This document shows, piece by piece, positions 1 through 6,162 of a DNA stretch of 9,088 nucleotides. The notes beneath the pieces were generated by a model. The model had not been told where the DNA came from. It did no database searches and was given only the letters and a program-made list of their open reading frames with translations. A program made the translations under genes and the position numbers. Positions within the stretch are counted from its first letter, which is position 1. Each line of letters begins with the position of its first letter. This DNA comes from JANLSE01 sp038214135 (GTDB lineage: Bacteria > Chloroflexota > Chloroflexia > Chloroflexales > Roseiflexaceae): contig JBBQSD010000191.1 in the NCBI GenBank assembly GCA_038214135.1, forward strand, positions 1-9,088, read 5' to 3'.

Positions 1-15
1 GGAATGGAGCAAACC

Positions 16-957
16 ATGCCGCAGATTGTGCTTGTTGATGTCGCGCTACCCGATTCAATTCTGGCCATGCTCAATGTACAAATCGAACTGCGCCATTGGC
101 CAGATGATGCGCCAGCCGAGATCATGCGCCAGGCCGTTGGAATCTTCACCTATGGACATCCGCGTGTCGATGATGCCTTGCTCGACAAAACCCCACTGGT
201 GCGGGTAGTGAGCAATTTTGGCGTCGGCGTCGATCATATCGATCTTGCGGCGGCCAGGCGGCGTGGCATTCCGGTTGGCAATACGCCCCAGCTTGTCGAT
301 GGGGCCACCGCCGACATGACCATGGCGCTGCTGTTGGCAGTAGCCCGCAATCTAATCATTGGCGATCGCTTCGCGCGCAGCCCAGCATTCACCCACTACG
401 ACCCAAGCCTGCTGATCGGCAGTGAGGTTCATAGCGCAACAATTGGCATCATCGGCATGGGTAATATTGGCCGCCAAGTTGCAAAGCGCGCACGGGCCTT
501 CGATATGCGCGTGCTCTATCATAACCGCCGCCGCGATCAACAGGCCGAAGCTGCGTTGGAGGCGACCTATGCGACCCTGCCAGAACTCCTGGCACAATCG
601 GATTATGTCACATTGAACGTCCCGCTCACAGCCGAGACGACTAGGCTGATCGGGCGTGAGCAGCTTGCACTCATGCAGCCACATGCATTCCTGATCAATG
701 CCGCTCGCGGTGCTGTTGTCGATCATGCGGCGCTGTATGAGGCCTTGCGAACGAAGCAGATCGCCGGGGCGGCACTGGATGTCACCGATCCAGAGCCGCT
801 GCCCCGCGATCACCCACTGCTCGCATTAGAGAACCTGGTGATCGCACCGCATCTTGGCAGCGCCACTCGCCAGACTCGCAGCGCCATGGCACGCATGGCC
901 ATCGATAATCTGCTGGCCGGGTTGGCAGGCCAGGCACTCATCCATCGTGTTGCGTAG
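16..957 (+). CDS. D-2-hydroxyacid dehydrogenase (glyoxylate/hydroxypyruvate reductase-like)
   Basis: This is an NAD(P)-dependent oxidoreductase of the D-isomer 2-hydroxyacid dehydrogenase family, which interconverts 2-oxoacids and D-2-hydroxyacids in the cytoplasm. Numbering from the upstream ATG at 4 gives 317 residues. The Rossmann motif GMGNIG lies at 151-156 and the catalytic triad is R235 (in NAARGAVVD), E264 (in DPEP) and H283 (in APHLGSAT). The segment NFGVGVDHIDL (71-81) is the usual substrate-domain signature. After the second Rossmann strand, HNRRR (173-177) replaces the acidic residue of NAD-specific enzymes. This resembles GhrB-type enzymes and suggests NADPH preference (inference). 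I prefer the ATG at 16 because GGAG at 6-9 sits six bases before it. The frame is open to the left edge, so an upstream start cannot be excluded. The exact substrate is not determinable; glyoxylate, hydroxypyruvate and 2-ketogluconate are all possible. Confidence 0.9.
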   Translation: MPQIVLVDVALPDSILAMLNVQIELRHWPDDAPAEIMRQAVGIFTYGHPRVDDALLDKTPLVRVVSNFGVGVDHIDLAAARRRGIPVGNTPQLVDGATADMTMALLLAVARNLIIGDRFARSPAFTHYDPSLLIGSEVHSATIGIIGMGNIGRQVAKRARAFDMRVLYHNRRRDQQAEAALEATYATLPELLAQSDYVTLNVPLTAETTRLIGREQLALMQPHAFLINAARGAVVDHAALYEALRTKQIAGAALDVTDPEPLPRDHPLLALENLVIAPHLGSATRQTRSAMARMAIDNLLAGLAGQALIHRVA

Positions 958-968
958 CAATTGCTGCT

Positions 969-993
969 TATAATGTAAAAGATTATCTGGAGA
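969..993 (+). promoter_or_regulatory. Probable promoter -10 and ribosome binding site of the tandem beta-repeat gene
   Basis: A perfect TATAAT lies at 969-974, just after the dehydrogenase stop. GGAGA at 989-993 is seven bases before the ATG at 1001. No good -35 hexamer is seen at 16-18 bp. The 10-bp palindrome AGCAATTGCT (956-965) lies directly upstream and could be an operator. The downstream gene can therefore be transcribed on its own as well as by read-through. Confidence 0.4.
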
Positions 994-1000
994 AACTTAT

Positions 1001-1663
1001 ATGCACGTAAACACCGCTGCATCACCATTCGCGGGTTTGTGGGATGTGACACACGCGACGCTGCCGAATGGTGAGTTTGCCTATAGCGGGCAGATTCGCA
1101 TCGAGCCGCAGGCCGCAATCTTCCAACTAACCTGGGATATCAGCGCTGGCCACTATGTTGGTATTGGCCTGATACACGGCGATCATCTCGTCGTCAGTTG
1201 CGGCGAGCAGTATGCAGGGCTTGGCATAATACAGTTCACCACCGCTGCCGAAGCACCACCCAGCATTCAATGGGCCAGCGCTGAATTAGGTGGCGTACTT
1301 GGAACCGGCATATTCACCACGCCCTGGGCTGGAACACTGGAAGGGCAACATCAACTGGTGCAATACCTGCCAAATGGGCAGATCTATGGGGAGTGGACAC
1401 TCTCGATTCAGCGTATCGATGACATCTATCGGCTGATGTGGAGCAAAGGCGAGAGCATCCACTTCCGAGGGATTGGCCTGGCGACATCACAGGGCTTGGC
1501 TGCTGGTTGGTACCCCGATATGTCACAGATCGCCTTCCTTGATTATCGTATCGATGCTGACAACCCAAACCAACTCCAGGCAGTTTGGGCATTGGGCAGT
1601 TTCACGACACTCGGCACCGAAACGCTGATACGCCTAATCAAATTTGACAATCAACATCGGTAA
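1001..1663 (+). CDS. Uncharacterised tandem-duplicated beta-rich protein (lipocalin/FBP-like fold guess)
   Basis: This is a 220-residue protein with no signal peptide and no membrane segment, so probably cytoplasmic. I cannot assign a named family with certainty. It is visibly two copies of one ~100-residue unit. Copy A (about 11-106) and copy B (about 111-206) share the order PNG, a strand with a Trp (FQLTWDI, YRLMWSK), a central GIGL motif (VGIGLIHGD, FRGIGLATS), a Gly/Tyr-rich strand (CGEQYAGLGIIQF, GWYPDMSQIAFLDY) and a closing W-A...LGT segment. The alternating hydrophobic pattern implies antiparallel strands, as in lipocalin-like barrels or the bacterial domains often labelled fibronectin-binding protein. 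The start has a good ribosome binding site (989-993). It follows the dehydrogenase by 43 nt on the same strand, but a TATAAT in the gap suggests independent transcription. No catalytic residues are evident. A ligand-binding or scaffold role is only a guess. Confidence 0.8.
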   Translation: MHVNTAASPFAGLWDVTHATLPNGEFAYSGQIRIEPQAAIFQLTWDISAGHYVGIGLIHGDHLVVSCGEQYAGLGIIQFTTAAEAPPSIQWASAELGGVLGTGIFTTPWAGTLEGQHQLVQYLPNGQIYGEWTLSIQRIDDIYRLMWSKGESIHFRGIGLATSQGLAAGWYPDMSQIAFLDYRIDADNPNQLQAVWALGSFTTLGTETLIRLIKFDNQHR

Positions 1664-1666
1664 CAA

Positions 1667-1725
1667 TTTTTGGAGTGCGGCAGTCATGCTGCCGCCGCCC
1701 GAGCCTGGCTTGCGCATTCCAAAAA
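1667..1725. repeat. Branched inverted repeat between convergent genes (REP-like element)
   Basis: The outer arms TTTTTGGAGTGCG (1667-1679) and CGCATTCCAAAAA (1713-1725) are complementary except for one G-T pair. Inside is a perfect 7-bp hairpin, GCGGCAG (1677-1683) and CTGCCGC (1689-1695), with a 5-nt loop. The two pairings compete for GCG at 1677-1679. The T run is on the 5' side and the A run on the 3' side on both strands, the opposite of an intrinsic terminator. It abuts the mutarotase stop codon (1726-1728) and starts just after the stop of the beta-repeat gene. It resembles dispersed palindromic elements; whether it is repeated elsewhere cannot be seen here. Confidence 0.6.
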
Positions 1726-2058
1726 CTAGAGCTGGAACACGCGCTGCATCTGTGCCCAATGCTCGTTTGCTTGTGCTTCTGGAACCTTTTCCTGGAAGGT
1801 ATCCATCAGCCGCTGCCATTCTTCATAGCGTGGATGCATCCCATCCAACTTCTGGAAATCTCGTTGCGGATCGAAATCATCTGGCACTTCGATAACCATA
1901 AACAGCCTTCGGCCAAGCAGGTAGATATTCATCTTCGCAAGGCCAATCGTTCTGAGGCAGGCAAGCACCTCGGGCCAGACATCACGATGGTATGCTTGAT
2001 ATTGCTCGATCACCTGCGGATCATCACGCAAATTGAGCGTCATGGCGAATTCTTTCAC
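1726..2058 (-). CDS. rhaM: L-rhamnose/L-fucose mutarotase (RhaM family)
   Basis: This encodes a 110-residue dimeric alpha/beta-barrel sugar mutarotase of the RhaM (YiiL) family. Such enzymes interconvert the alpha and beta anomers of 6-deoxyhexoses before isomerase or dehydrogenase steps. The active-site pattern of E. coli RhaM (Tyr18, His22, then W-P) is matched by Y20, H24 and W28-P29 in EQYQAYHRDVWPEV. The C-terminus ends in the usual VFQL. I place the start at GTG 2058, not at the upstream ATG at 2136, because AGGAG (2068-2064) is five bases before the GTG. Residue 2 onward (KEFAMTLNL) matches family N-termini, and the longer form would overlap the remnant fucosidase C-terminus. The stop of that remnant is 19 nt upstream, so the two were an operon. 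With fucosidase as partner, L-fucose is a plausible substrate (inference). Family membership is firm; the sugar is not. Confidence 0.88.
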   Translation of the reverse strand: MKEFAMTLNLRDDPQVIEQYQAYHRDVWPEVLACLRTIGLAKMNIYLLGRRLFMVIEVPDDFDPQRDFQKLDGMHPRYEEWQRLMDTFQEKVPEAQANEHWAQMQRVFQL

Positions 2059-2077
2059 GAGTACTCCTGTTCTTTCT

Positions 2078-2691
2078 CTAATATGGTCGCTTGCGAGCGA
2101 TTTCGAACACAACAGCATGCTGGCATGGGCGCTCAACCGGTGGTGTAATCGTCAATCCCTGTGATGAAAGCGACCAGTCCAGTTCACAGTAGATCGGGCT
2201 GATAGGTGTCGATCACCTCTCTCGGCATGATGCATTGCAACCATATAGCGCATGCCCTGTTTGCGAATGGCCGCTGCCAACTCACCAACAACATCGCGCT
2301 TCGGGCCTATCCGTACCGCATTCCATTGCGTGAGGCGGCTATCCCACATGGCAAAGCCATCGTGATGCTCACCAACTGGCCCAGCGAAGCGTGCCCCAGA
2401 TCGCTTGAACAGATCGGCCCATGCACCGGCATCGAACAGCTTGCCAGTGAACATGGAGATAAAATCTTTGTAGCCGAATGTCGAGGGATGCCCATAGGTT
2501 TGGACATGATATTCGTACTGGGGTGCGCCCTCACGGTACATATTATAGGGATACCAGGTTGCGTTTGGTCCACAGGCGGGTACCGAATAAATGCCCCAAT
2601 GCGTATAGATACCGAATTTAGCATCCTTGAGCCACTGTGGCGTAGGGTGCTGGCGGAGTGAATGCCAGCTTGGTTCGAATAATGAGCCCAT
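2078..2691 (-). pseudogene. GH29 alpha-L-fucosidase, decayed by internal deletions
   Basis: GH29 enzymes remove terminal alpha-L-fucose from glycans and are usually about 420-500 residues. Here the N-terminal part is clear (2691-2221, ~157 residues): KFGIYTHWGIYSVPACG, NMYREG, YGHPSTFGYKDF, ARFAGPVGEHHDGFAMWDS and VAMHHAE. It then jumps frame to EVIDTYQPDLL (2219-2187), the strand that precedes the catalytic nucleophile Asp. That frame hits TGA at 2186-2184. A third frame (2185-2078) reads ELDWSLSSQGLTITPPVE then RPCQHAVVFEIARKRPY and stops at TAG 2080-2078, matching the GH29 C-terminal beta domain. The total retained is about 200 residues, so roughly half the enzyme, including the nucleophile region, is gone. 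The start is ATG 2691, with GAGGAG (2703-2698) spaced six bases. The open frame upstream of 2691 is not family-like and lies in AT-rich DNA. The first frame alone ends at 2152 in non-homologous sequence. The enzyme should be inactive. Confidence 0.85.
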
Positions 2692-2732
2692 CGATATCTC
2701 CTCATCATCGAAATCCAACTGCTCGTAGTGCA

Positions 2733-2754
2733 TCCAACCGTATATGCGGTTGGA
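2733..2754. promoter_or_regulatory. 22-bp dyad upstream of the fucosidase start (candidate operator)
   Basis: Perfect 8-bp arms TCCAACCG (2733-2740) and CGGTTGGA (2747-2754) flank a 6-bp AT-rich centre, about 42 bp upstream of the fucosidase ATG. The position and symmetry suit a repressor or activator site for the fucosidase-mutarotase operon. It could also form a leader-RNA hairpin. The regulator is unknown. Confidence 0.4.
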
Positions 2755-3163
2755 CGTAGCGCATACGCCCAGGTGCGATAGATGTCCATCACATGAGCTT
2801 GGATAGAGTACTAGTATATCTCGTTTTATTATATAACGTTTGGCAACGCTCATTACGCATAGCAGCCCAACATGTGCTTACAGTCTGATCGCTTGTGGCT
2901 GTAGTTGAATGGCTTTGTGTTATGGCTGCAAAACCTCATTGCGATGTATTGCATGTCAGCCATTCTTACATTATTATGAGTTTGTAATATTACTTATTAT
3001 TAATTTGTAACACCACCTTCGTGGAGCTGCGCAACCACCTTCAGAAGAGAGATTTCGTCGCAATTCAGTCAAACCAGTACATCAAAAAGCCCCGATAAGA
3101 ATTTAAAAAGCTGTATTGCTTTGGCGGAGGCGGGCTAGATAAATTTGCCAATGGAGGCACAAG
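2755..3163. other. AT-rich divergent intergenic region with palindromes and a possible structured leader
   Basis: I see no gene here. The stretch 2810-2840 and especially 2960-3010 is clearly more AT-rich than the flanks. It includes a perfect 10-bp palindrome GTAATATTAC (2984-2993), TTTGTAA twice (2981-2987, 3004-3010) and ACCACCTTC twice (3012-3020, 3034-3042). A weak + strand promoter, CTTACA (2965-2970) with 17-bp spacing to TATTAC (2988-2993), would give the hydrolase gene a leader of about 165 nt. In that leader AAAGC/GCTTT (3107-3122) nests inside AGCCC/GGGCT (3088-3092, 3132-3136). GGAGG at 3153-3157, six bases before the ATG, is the ribosome binding site. Confidence 0.35.
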
Positions 3164-4714
3164 ATGAAACTCATTCGACTTCTATGTACTAGTTTCCTTA
3201 TAGCATTTGCAATGCTGCTGATTACTCCTATCCTCCCGGTGCGAGCTGCGATCAGCGGTGGTATAGGTGTTTTGGGGGATAGCAATAGCGACGAATACCG
3301 CGCAGACGACAACCGAGGCGGTAGCTATGCCACAACGACATTGAATTGGGTTGAATTATTGAGCCGTTATCGGGCGCTCAACTTTGGTGTCTGGGGCAGC
3401 TGGGGGGAACCGCGGCGCACCGGCTACAAATATAACTGGGCGCGCTCAGGCGCACGCATTGGCGACATGATCTCAGCAGGTCAACACACCGGCCTCGCAG
3501 CGCAAGTGTCTGCGGGAGAAGTTTCCTATGTCATCATCAGTATTGGCATCAATGATTTTCATGTATGGAATGGCACCTACGCGGGTATTTACAATGGCAC
3601 ACTTTCCGATATTGAGATCCAGCAAAAGGTAGCACAGATGCTCTCCGATATGACGCTGGCCGTAGAGACGATTCAGGGAGCAGGTACGGTACCGATCCTT
3701 GTTAACAATCTAGCAGATCCTAGCATCCATCCGACATTTCAATCAATATTCCCCGATCCGATCAAACGCCAACGCGTCAGTGATGCAATTGTGTCCTATA
3801 ACCAAGGCCTAGCGGCTATGGCGATTCAAAAAGGCGTCAGTGTCGTAGATGTGTACAGTTGGGCAATAAACTTCTATACCAATAGAGTCGATGCCAGTGG
3901 CTATACAACCATCGGGGGAGAACGTGTTGATACCCGAAATTCGGGAGATGAGCCGCATCATATGCAGCTCGGAGACTCAGTCGGACATCTAGGGGCGGTT
4001 GGTAATGGTCTCGTCGCAAATGAACATGTTATTCAACCACTAGCAGCTTTTTACAATCAAACCATAGCGCTGTTCAGCGAACAAGAAATACTCGTCAATG
4101 CTGGTATCACATCTTCAGCCACACCAAGTCCAACGCCATCGCCCACACCAACGATGGTTGCTACTGCAACCTCTACGCCAACTCCACTCCCAACAGCTAC
4201 TGCAACCTCTACGCCAACTCCACTCCCAACAGCTACACCGAGCCGAACGCCAACTCCCACGCCTCTGCCATCTGTGGTCTATTATCCCGTCAACCATACT
4301 ATCACTACGGGAAGCTATACATCCGGGAGTATCGGGGATGTCACCAGTGATAATAATGTGTACCTCGCCACGAGAAGTGAGACATCTGGTTTAACGCGCT
4401 ATGTTCGTGACGATTTCACCATTGAAAACGTCGGCGGAAACCCATCTTCCTATACGCTGACTATTCGCACGAAGTCTTCCACGTCCAATGTAACCCAAAA
4501 ACTCTATCTTTATAGTTATTCTTCTTCATCGTGGGTAGATGTTTCCAGCTCGACTCTATCAACTTCAGAGGCTATGAGCACTATAGCTATCACCAAGAAT
4601 CCAAGCAATTATCGAAATGCACAGGGTCAGATGAAGGTTAGAATCCAGGCGTCGAAATTAAGTACAACTCACACCTTGTATGCTGAACTTGTTCGCCTGG
4701 CAGCAAATCCATAA
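3164..4714 (+). CDS. Secreted SGNH/GDSL-type hydrolase with Thr/Pro linker and C-terminal beta domain
   Basis: This 516-residue protein is probably an exported esterase or acyl-hydrolase. A Sec signal peptide (about 1-29) has K-L-I-R then a hydrophobic core, with cleavage likely after VRA or VRAA. The SGNH domain (about 33-300) has GDSN with nucleophile S40, block II Gly at 96 (NWARSGAR), oxyanion N130 in SIGINDF, and a C-terminal acid/His block. H275 in GHLGAVGN fits best, with D271 or D262 nearby (D262-E-P-H265 also has DxxH spacing). A low-complexity Thr/Pro/Ala/Ser linker spans about 318-370. A Ser/Thr/Tyr-rich, beta-sandwich-like domain (371-516) follows, perhaps for surface or glycan binding; I cannot name its family. 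The start has GGAGG six bases upstream. It is monocistronic in appearance, with AT-rich DNA upstream and a decayed transporter gene 61 nt downstream. The substrate is unknown; a polysaccharide O-acyl group is one possibility given the architecture. Confidence 0.88.
   Translation: MKLIRLLCTSFLIAFAMLLITPILPVRAAISGGIGVLGDSNSDEYRADDNRGGSYATTTLNWVELLSRYRALNFGVWGSWGEPRRTGYKYNWARSGARIGDMISAGQHTGLAAQVSAGEVSYVIISIGINDFHVWNGTYAGIYNGTLSDIEIQQKVAQMLSDMTLAVETIQGAGTVPILVNNLADPSIHPTFQSIFPDPIKRQRVSDAIVSYNQGLAAMAIQKGVSVVDVYSWAINFYTNRVDASGYTTIGGERVDTRNSGDEPHHMQLGDSVGHLGAVGNGLVANEHVIQPLAAFYNQTIALFSEQEILVNAGITSSATPSPTPSPTPTMVATATSTPTPLPTATATSTPTPLPTATPSRTPTPTPLPSVVYYPVNHTITTGSYTSGSIGDVTSDNNVYLATRSETSGLTRYVRDDFTIENVGGNPSSYTLTIRTKSSTSNVTQKLYLYSYSSSSWVDVSSSTLSTSEAMSTIAITKNPSNYRNAQGQMKVRIQASKLSTTHTLYAELVRLAANP
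4160..4236 (+). repeat. Perfect 36-bp tandem repeat in the Thr/Pro linker
   Basis: Two identical 36-bp units (4160-4195 and 4196-4231), plus the first 5 bp of a third, encode ATSTPTPLPTAT twice. DNA identity including synonymous sites points to a recent slippage or recombination duplication. The period is a multiple of three, so copy changes would lengthen the linker without a frameshift. Confidence 0.95.
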
Positions 4715-4775
4715 GAGCCAGCTCATATCAAACCTGGTGTGCCATAGTGTTTGCATGGCTTAGAGGAAGGATTGG

Positions 4776-5257
4776 GTGATACCTCAACCGATACCAACCC
4801 TGTGGCGTCATGCGGATTTCCTCAACTATGGGTTGGTCAAACCATTTCTGGGTTCGGTTCGCGCTTTACCGGCCTAGCATTGCCATTTGTGGCCATCACA
4901 CTGCTTAACGCCACACCGGTGTAGCTTGGGCTATTAGTAGCTGCGAGCGGCCTGCCATGGCTGGTGGTCGGCCCTTTTATTGGCGTCTGGATTGATCGTC
5001 TGCGCCGCCATTCTATTCTGATTGTTGCCGATATTGGACGGGCTTGCTGCCTAGCGCTCATCCCGGTATTAGCCTCATTTGCAATAACAACCGCACTGCT
5101 GCCAATTGCGATGTATGCGCTGCTGCGCTCGCTTGGGCCGGATGGACGCCAACGGCATGTGCTAGCACTCACCAGCATCTTTGCCACCCTAGTCTTATGC
5201 CATGCAATGATGGCAGCGATCTATGGCGTCTGTGCATTTGTGCTGACAGTATTGTAA
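4776..5257 (+). pseudogene. MFS transporter (MFS_3-like exporter), frameshifted, interrupted and truncated
   Basis: The remnant starts at GTG 4776, with a GAGGAAGG-type ribosome binding site (4763-4770), as VIPQPIPTLWRHADFLN. The frame is then lost near 4827 (one base missing). It resumes as LWVGQTISGFGSRF, then TGLALPFVAITLLNATPV, the classic first helix of MFS drug/siderophore exporters. A TAG at 4922-4924 replaces what is probably a Gln codon. Reading continues with LGLLVAASGLPWLVVGPFIG and the helix 2-3 loop signature VWIDRLRRHSILIVADIGR. After about 5085 the sequence is still hydrophobic but no longer recognisable as MFS helices 3-4, and it stops at TAA 5255-5257. Only about 160 of the usual ~400 residues remain, so a large internal deletion is likely. 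The GTG at 4964 heads an open frame of 97 codons, but this is simply the remnant downstream of the nonsense codon. Confidence 0.8.
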
Positions 5258-5305
5258 CGATGGCATTGACGATCGCCGCCGCCTGCGATAAGTATACTGT
5301 ACACC

Positions 5306-5335
5306 TTGCAAACTGTTGTCCATGTGATATACGAT
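5306..5335 (+). promoter_or_regulatory. Candidate promoter for the methyltransferase-SET pair
   Basis: TTGCAA (5306-5311) and TACGAT (5330-5335) are separated by 18 bp, each matching four of six consensus bases. This would place the transcript start about 38 nt before the ATG at 5380. It is a weak match, proposed because the preceding gene is dead and the pair needs its own promoter. Confidence 0.28.
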
Positions 5336-5379
5336 ATCCAGCAGAGCATCGCACCCTGCTCAACCTTGGATGGGATCGC

Positions 5380-6162
5380 ATGGACAACACTACACTGATC
5401 GCTGCATGGGAGAACGAGCAACGCCAGCCTTTTGTTGGCTGGGATTTCTCGTATCTGCATGGCCGCATGGCTTCAGAAGAACTACCGTGGTCATACGAAA
5501 CCCGTGCCATCGAACTGATGCACAATGCTCAATCGGCACTTGATCTTGATATAGGCGGCGGTGAACGGCTGTTGCAGCTGCGATCACACTGGCCAGCCAG
5601 GCTCGTCGCAACCGAGAGCTACCAGCCGAATGTGCAGTTGGCAACCGAACGATTAACACCACTGGGCGTGCAGGTCGTTGATGCCGCAGCCGATGAACGA
5701 GTGCCCCTGCCATTTGGCGATGCATCCTTCGATCTGATACTCAATCGCCATGGCGGGCTGAATATTGCCGAGCTCGCCCGCGTGCTGAAACCAGGCGGAA
5801 CCCTGTTCACACAGCAAGTTCATGGGCAGACGCTGCACGACCTGTTGGAACTGTTTGGCGCAACACCGCAATGGCCGGATGCAACGCCCGAAGCATACAT
5901 CCCAATGTTGGAACAGGCAGGGTTGGTTCTGATCGAACAGCGCCAGCATTGGGGCGCAGAAACATTCAACGATGTTGGCGCGCTCGTCTACTTTTTGCGA
6001 GCCATCCCCTGGCTCGTCCCAGGCTTCAGCGTCGCAACGCATAGCGCACCACTCTATGCTCTGCACGAACGAGTTGCGCATGGCGACGTATTACGATTTG
6101 CCGCTGGTGCGTATCTGATCGAAGCACGCAAGCCAGATGAGTACGATAGTAAACCTATATGA
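5380..6162 (+). CDS. Class I SAM-dependent methyltransferase
   Basis: This is a 260-residue Rossmann-type methyltransferase of the Methyltransf_11/25 kind, cytoplasmic. Motif I is LDLDIGGGE (54-62), with E79 (ATES) placed to bind the SAM ribose. The motif II-III region is VVDAAADERVPLPFGDASFD (99-118), followed by LNRHGG and ARVLKPGGTLF (133-143). The N-terminal GWDFSYLHGRM (20-30) and LPWSYE (35-40) precede the SAM fold and are typical of a bacterial subgroup with no firmly assigned substrate. I start at ATG 5380. The open frame extends to 5044, but that part overlaps the transporter remnant and has no methyltransferase similarity. The ribosome binding site is weak (GGATGGGA, 5368-5375). Its last 26 nt overlap the SET gene, implying coupled translation. 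The substrate could be a small molecule, protein or lipid; the sequence does not decide this. Confidence 0.88.
   Translation: MDNTTLIAAWENEQRQPFVGWDFSYLHGRMASEELPWSYETRAIELMHNAQSALDLDIGGGERLLQLRSHWPARLVATESYQPNVQLATERLTPLGVQVVDAAADERVPLPFGDASFDLILNRHGGLNIAELARVLKPGGTLFTQQVHGQTLHDLLELFGATPQWPDATPEAYIPMLEQAGLVLIEQRQHWGAETFNDVGALVYFLRAIPWLVPGFSVATHSAPLYALHERVAHGDVLRFAAGAYLIEARKPDEYDSKPI

Noticed and set aside
352..813. 153-codon minus-strand open frame inside the dehydrogenase gene
   Set aside because: Antisense shadow of a well-supported coding gene, with no recognisable motif and no ribosome binding site.
1667..1725. Bidirectional intrinsic terminator
   Set aside because: The T and A tracts are on the wrong sides of the stem for either strand.
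2059..2136. Longer N-terminus for the mutarotase from ATG 2136
   Set aside because: It overlaps the remnant fucosidase C-terminus in another frame, and GTG 2058 has AGGAG at five bases and matches family N-termini.
2692..2853. Extra 54 codons in frame upstream of the fucosidase ATG
   Set aside because: No family similarity, AT-rich, contains the dyad, and the internal ATG at 2691 has a textbook ribosome binding site and the expected N-terminal sequence.
3050..3163. Cyclic-di-GMP-I (GEMM) riboswitch before the secreted hydrolase
   Set aside because: There is some local resemblance (AAACC, AAAGCC-like), but no GNRA-capped P1b hairpin and no conserved 3' half. The pairing pattern does not fit.
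4057..4297. Minus-strand and frame-shifted open frames over the Thr/Pro linker
   Set aside because: Low-complexity Val/Gly or Gln/Leu shadows of the repeat. The + frame has the signal peptide and SGNH motifs.
4964..5257. Independent 97-residue membrane protein starting at GTG 4964
   Set aside because: It begins mid-helix of an MFS protein whose earlier helices and ribosome binding site are visible upstream across a nonsense codon and frameshift.
5044..5379. 112-codon N-terminal extension of the methyltransferase
   Set aside because: Cys-rich, unlike any methyltransferase domain, and overlaps the MFS remnant in another frame. The first family residues begin at ATG 5380.
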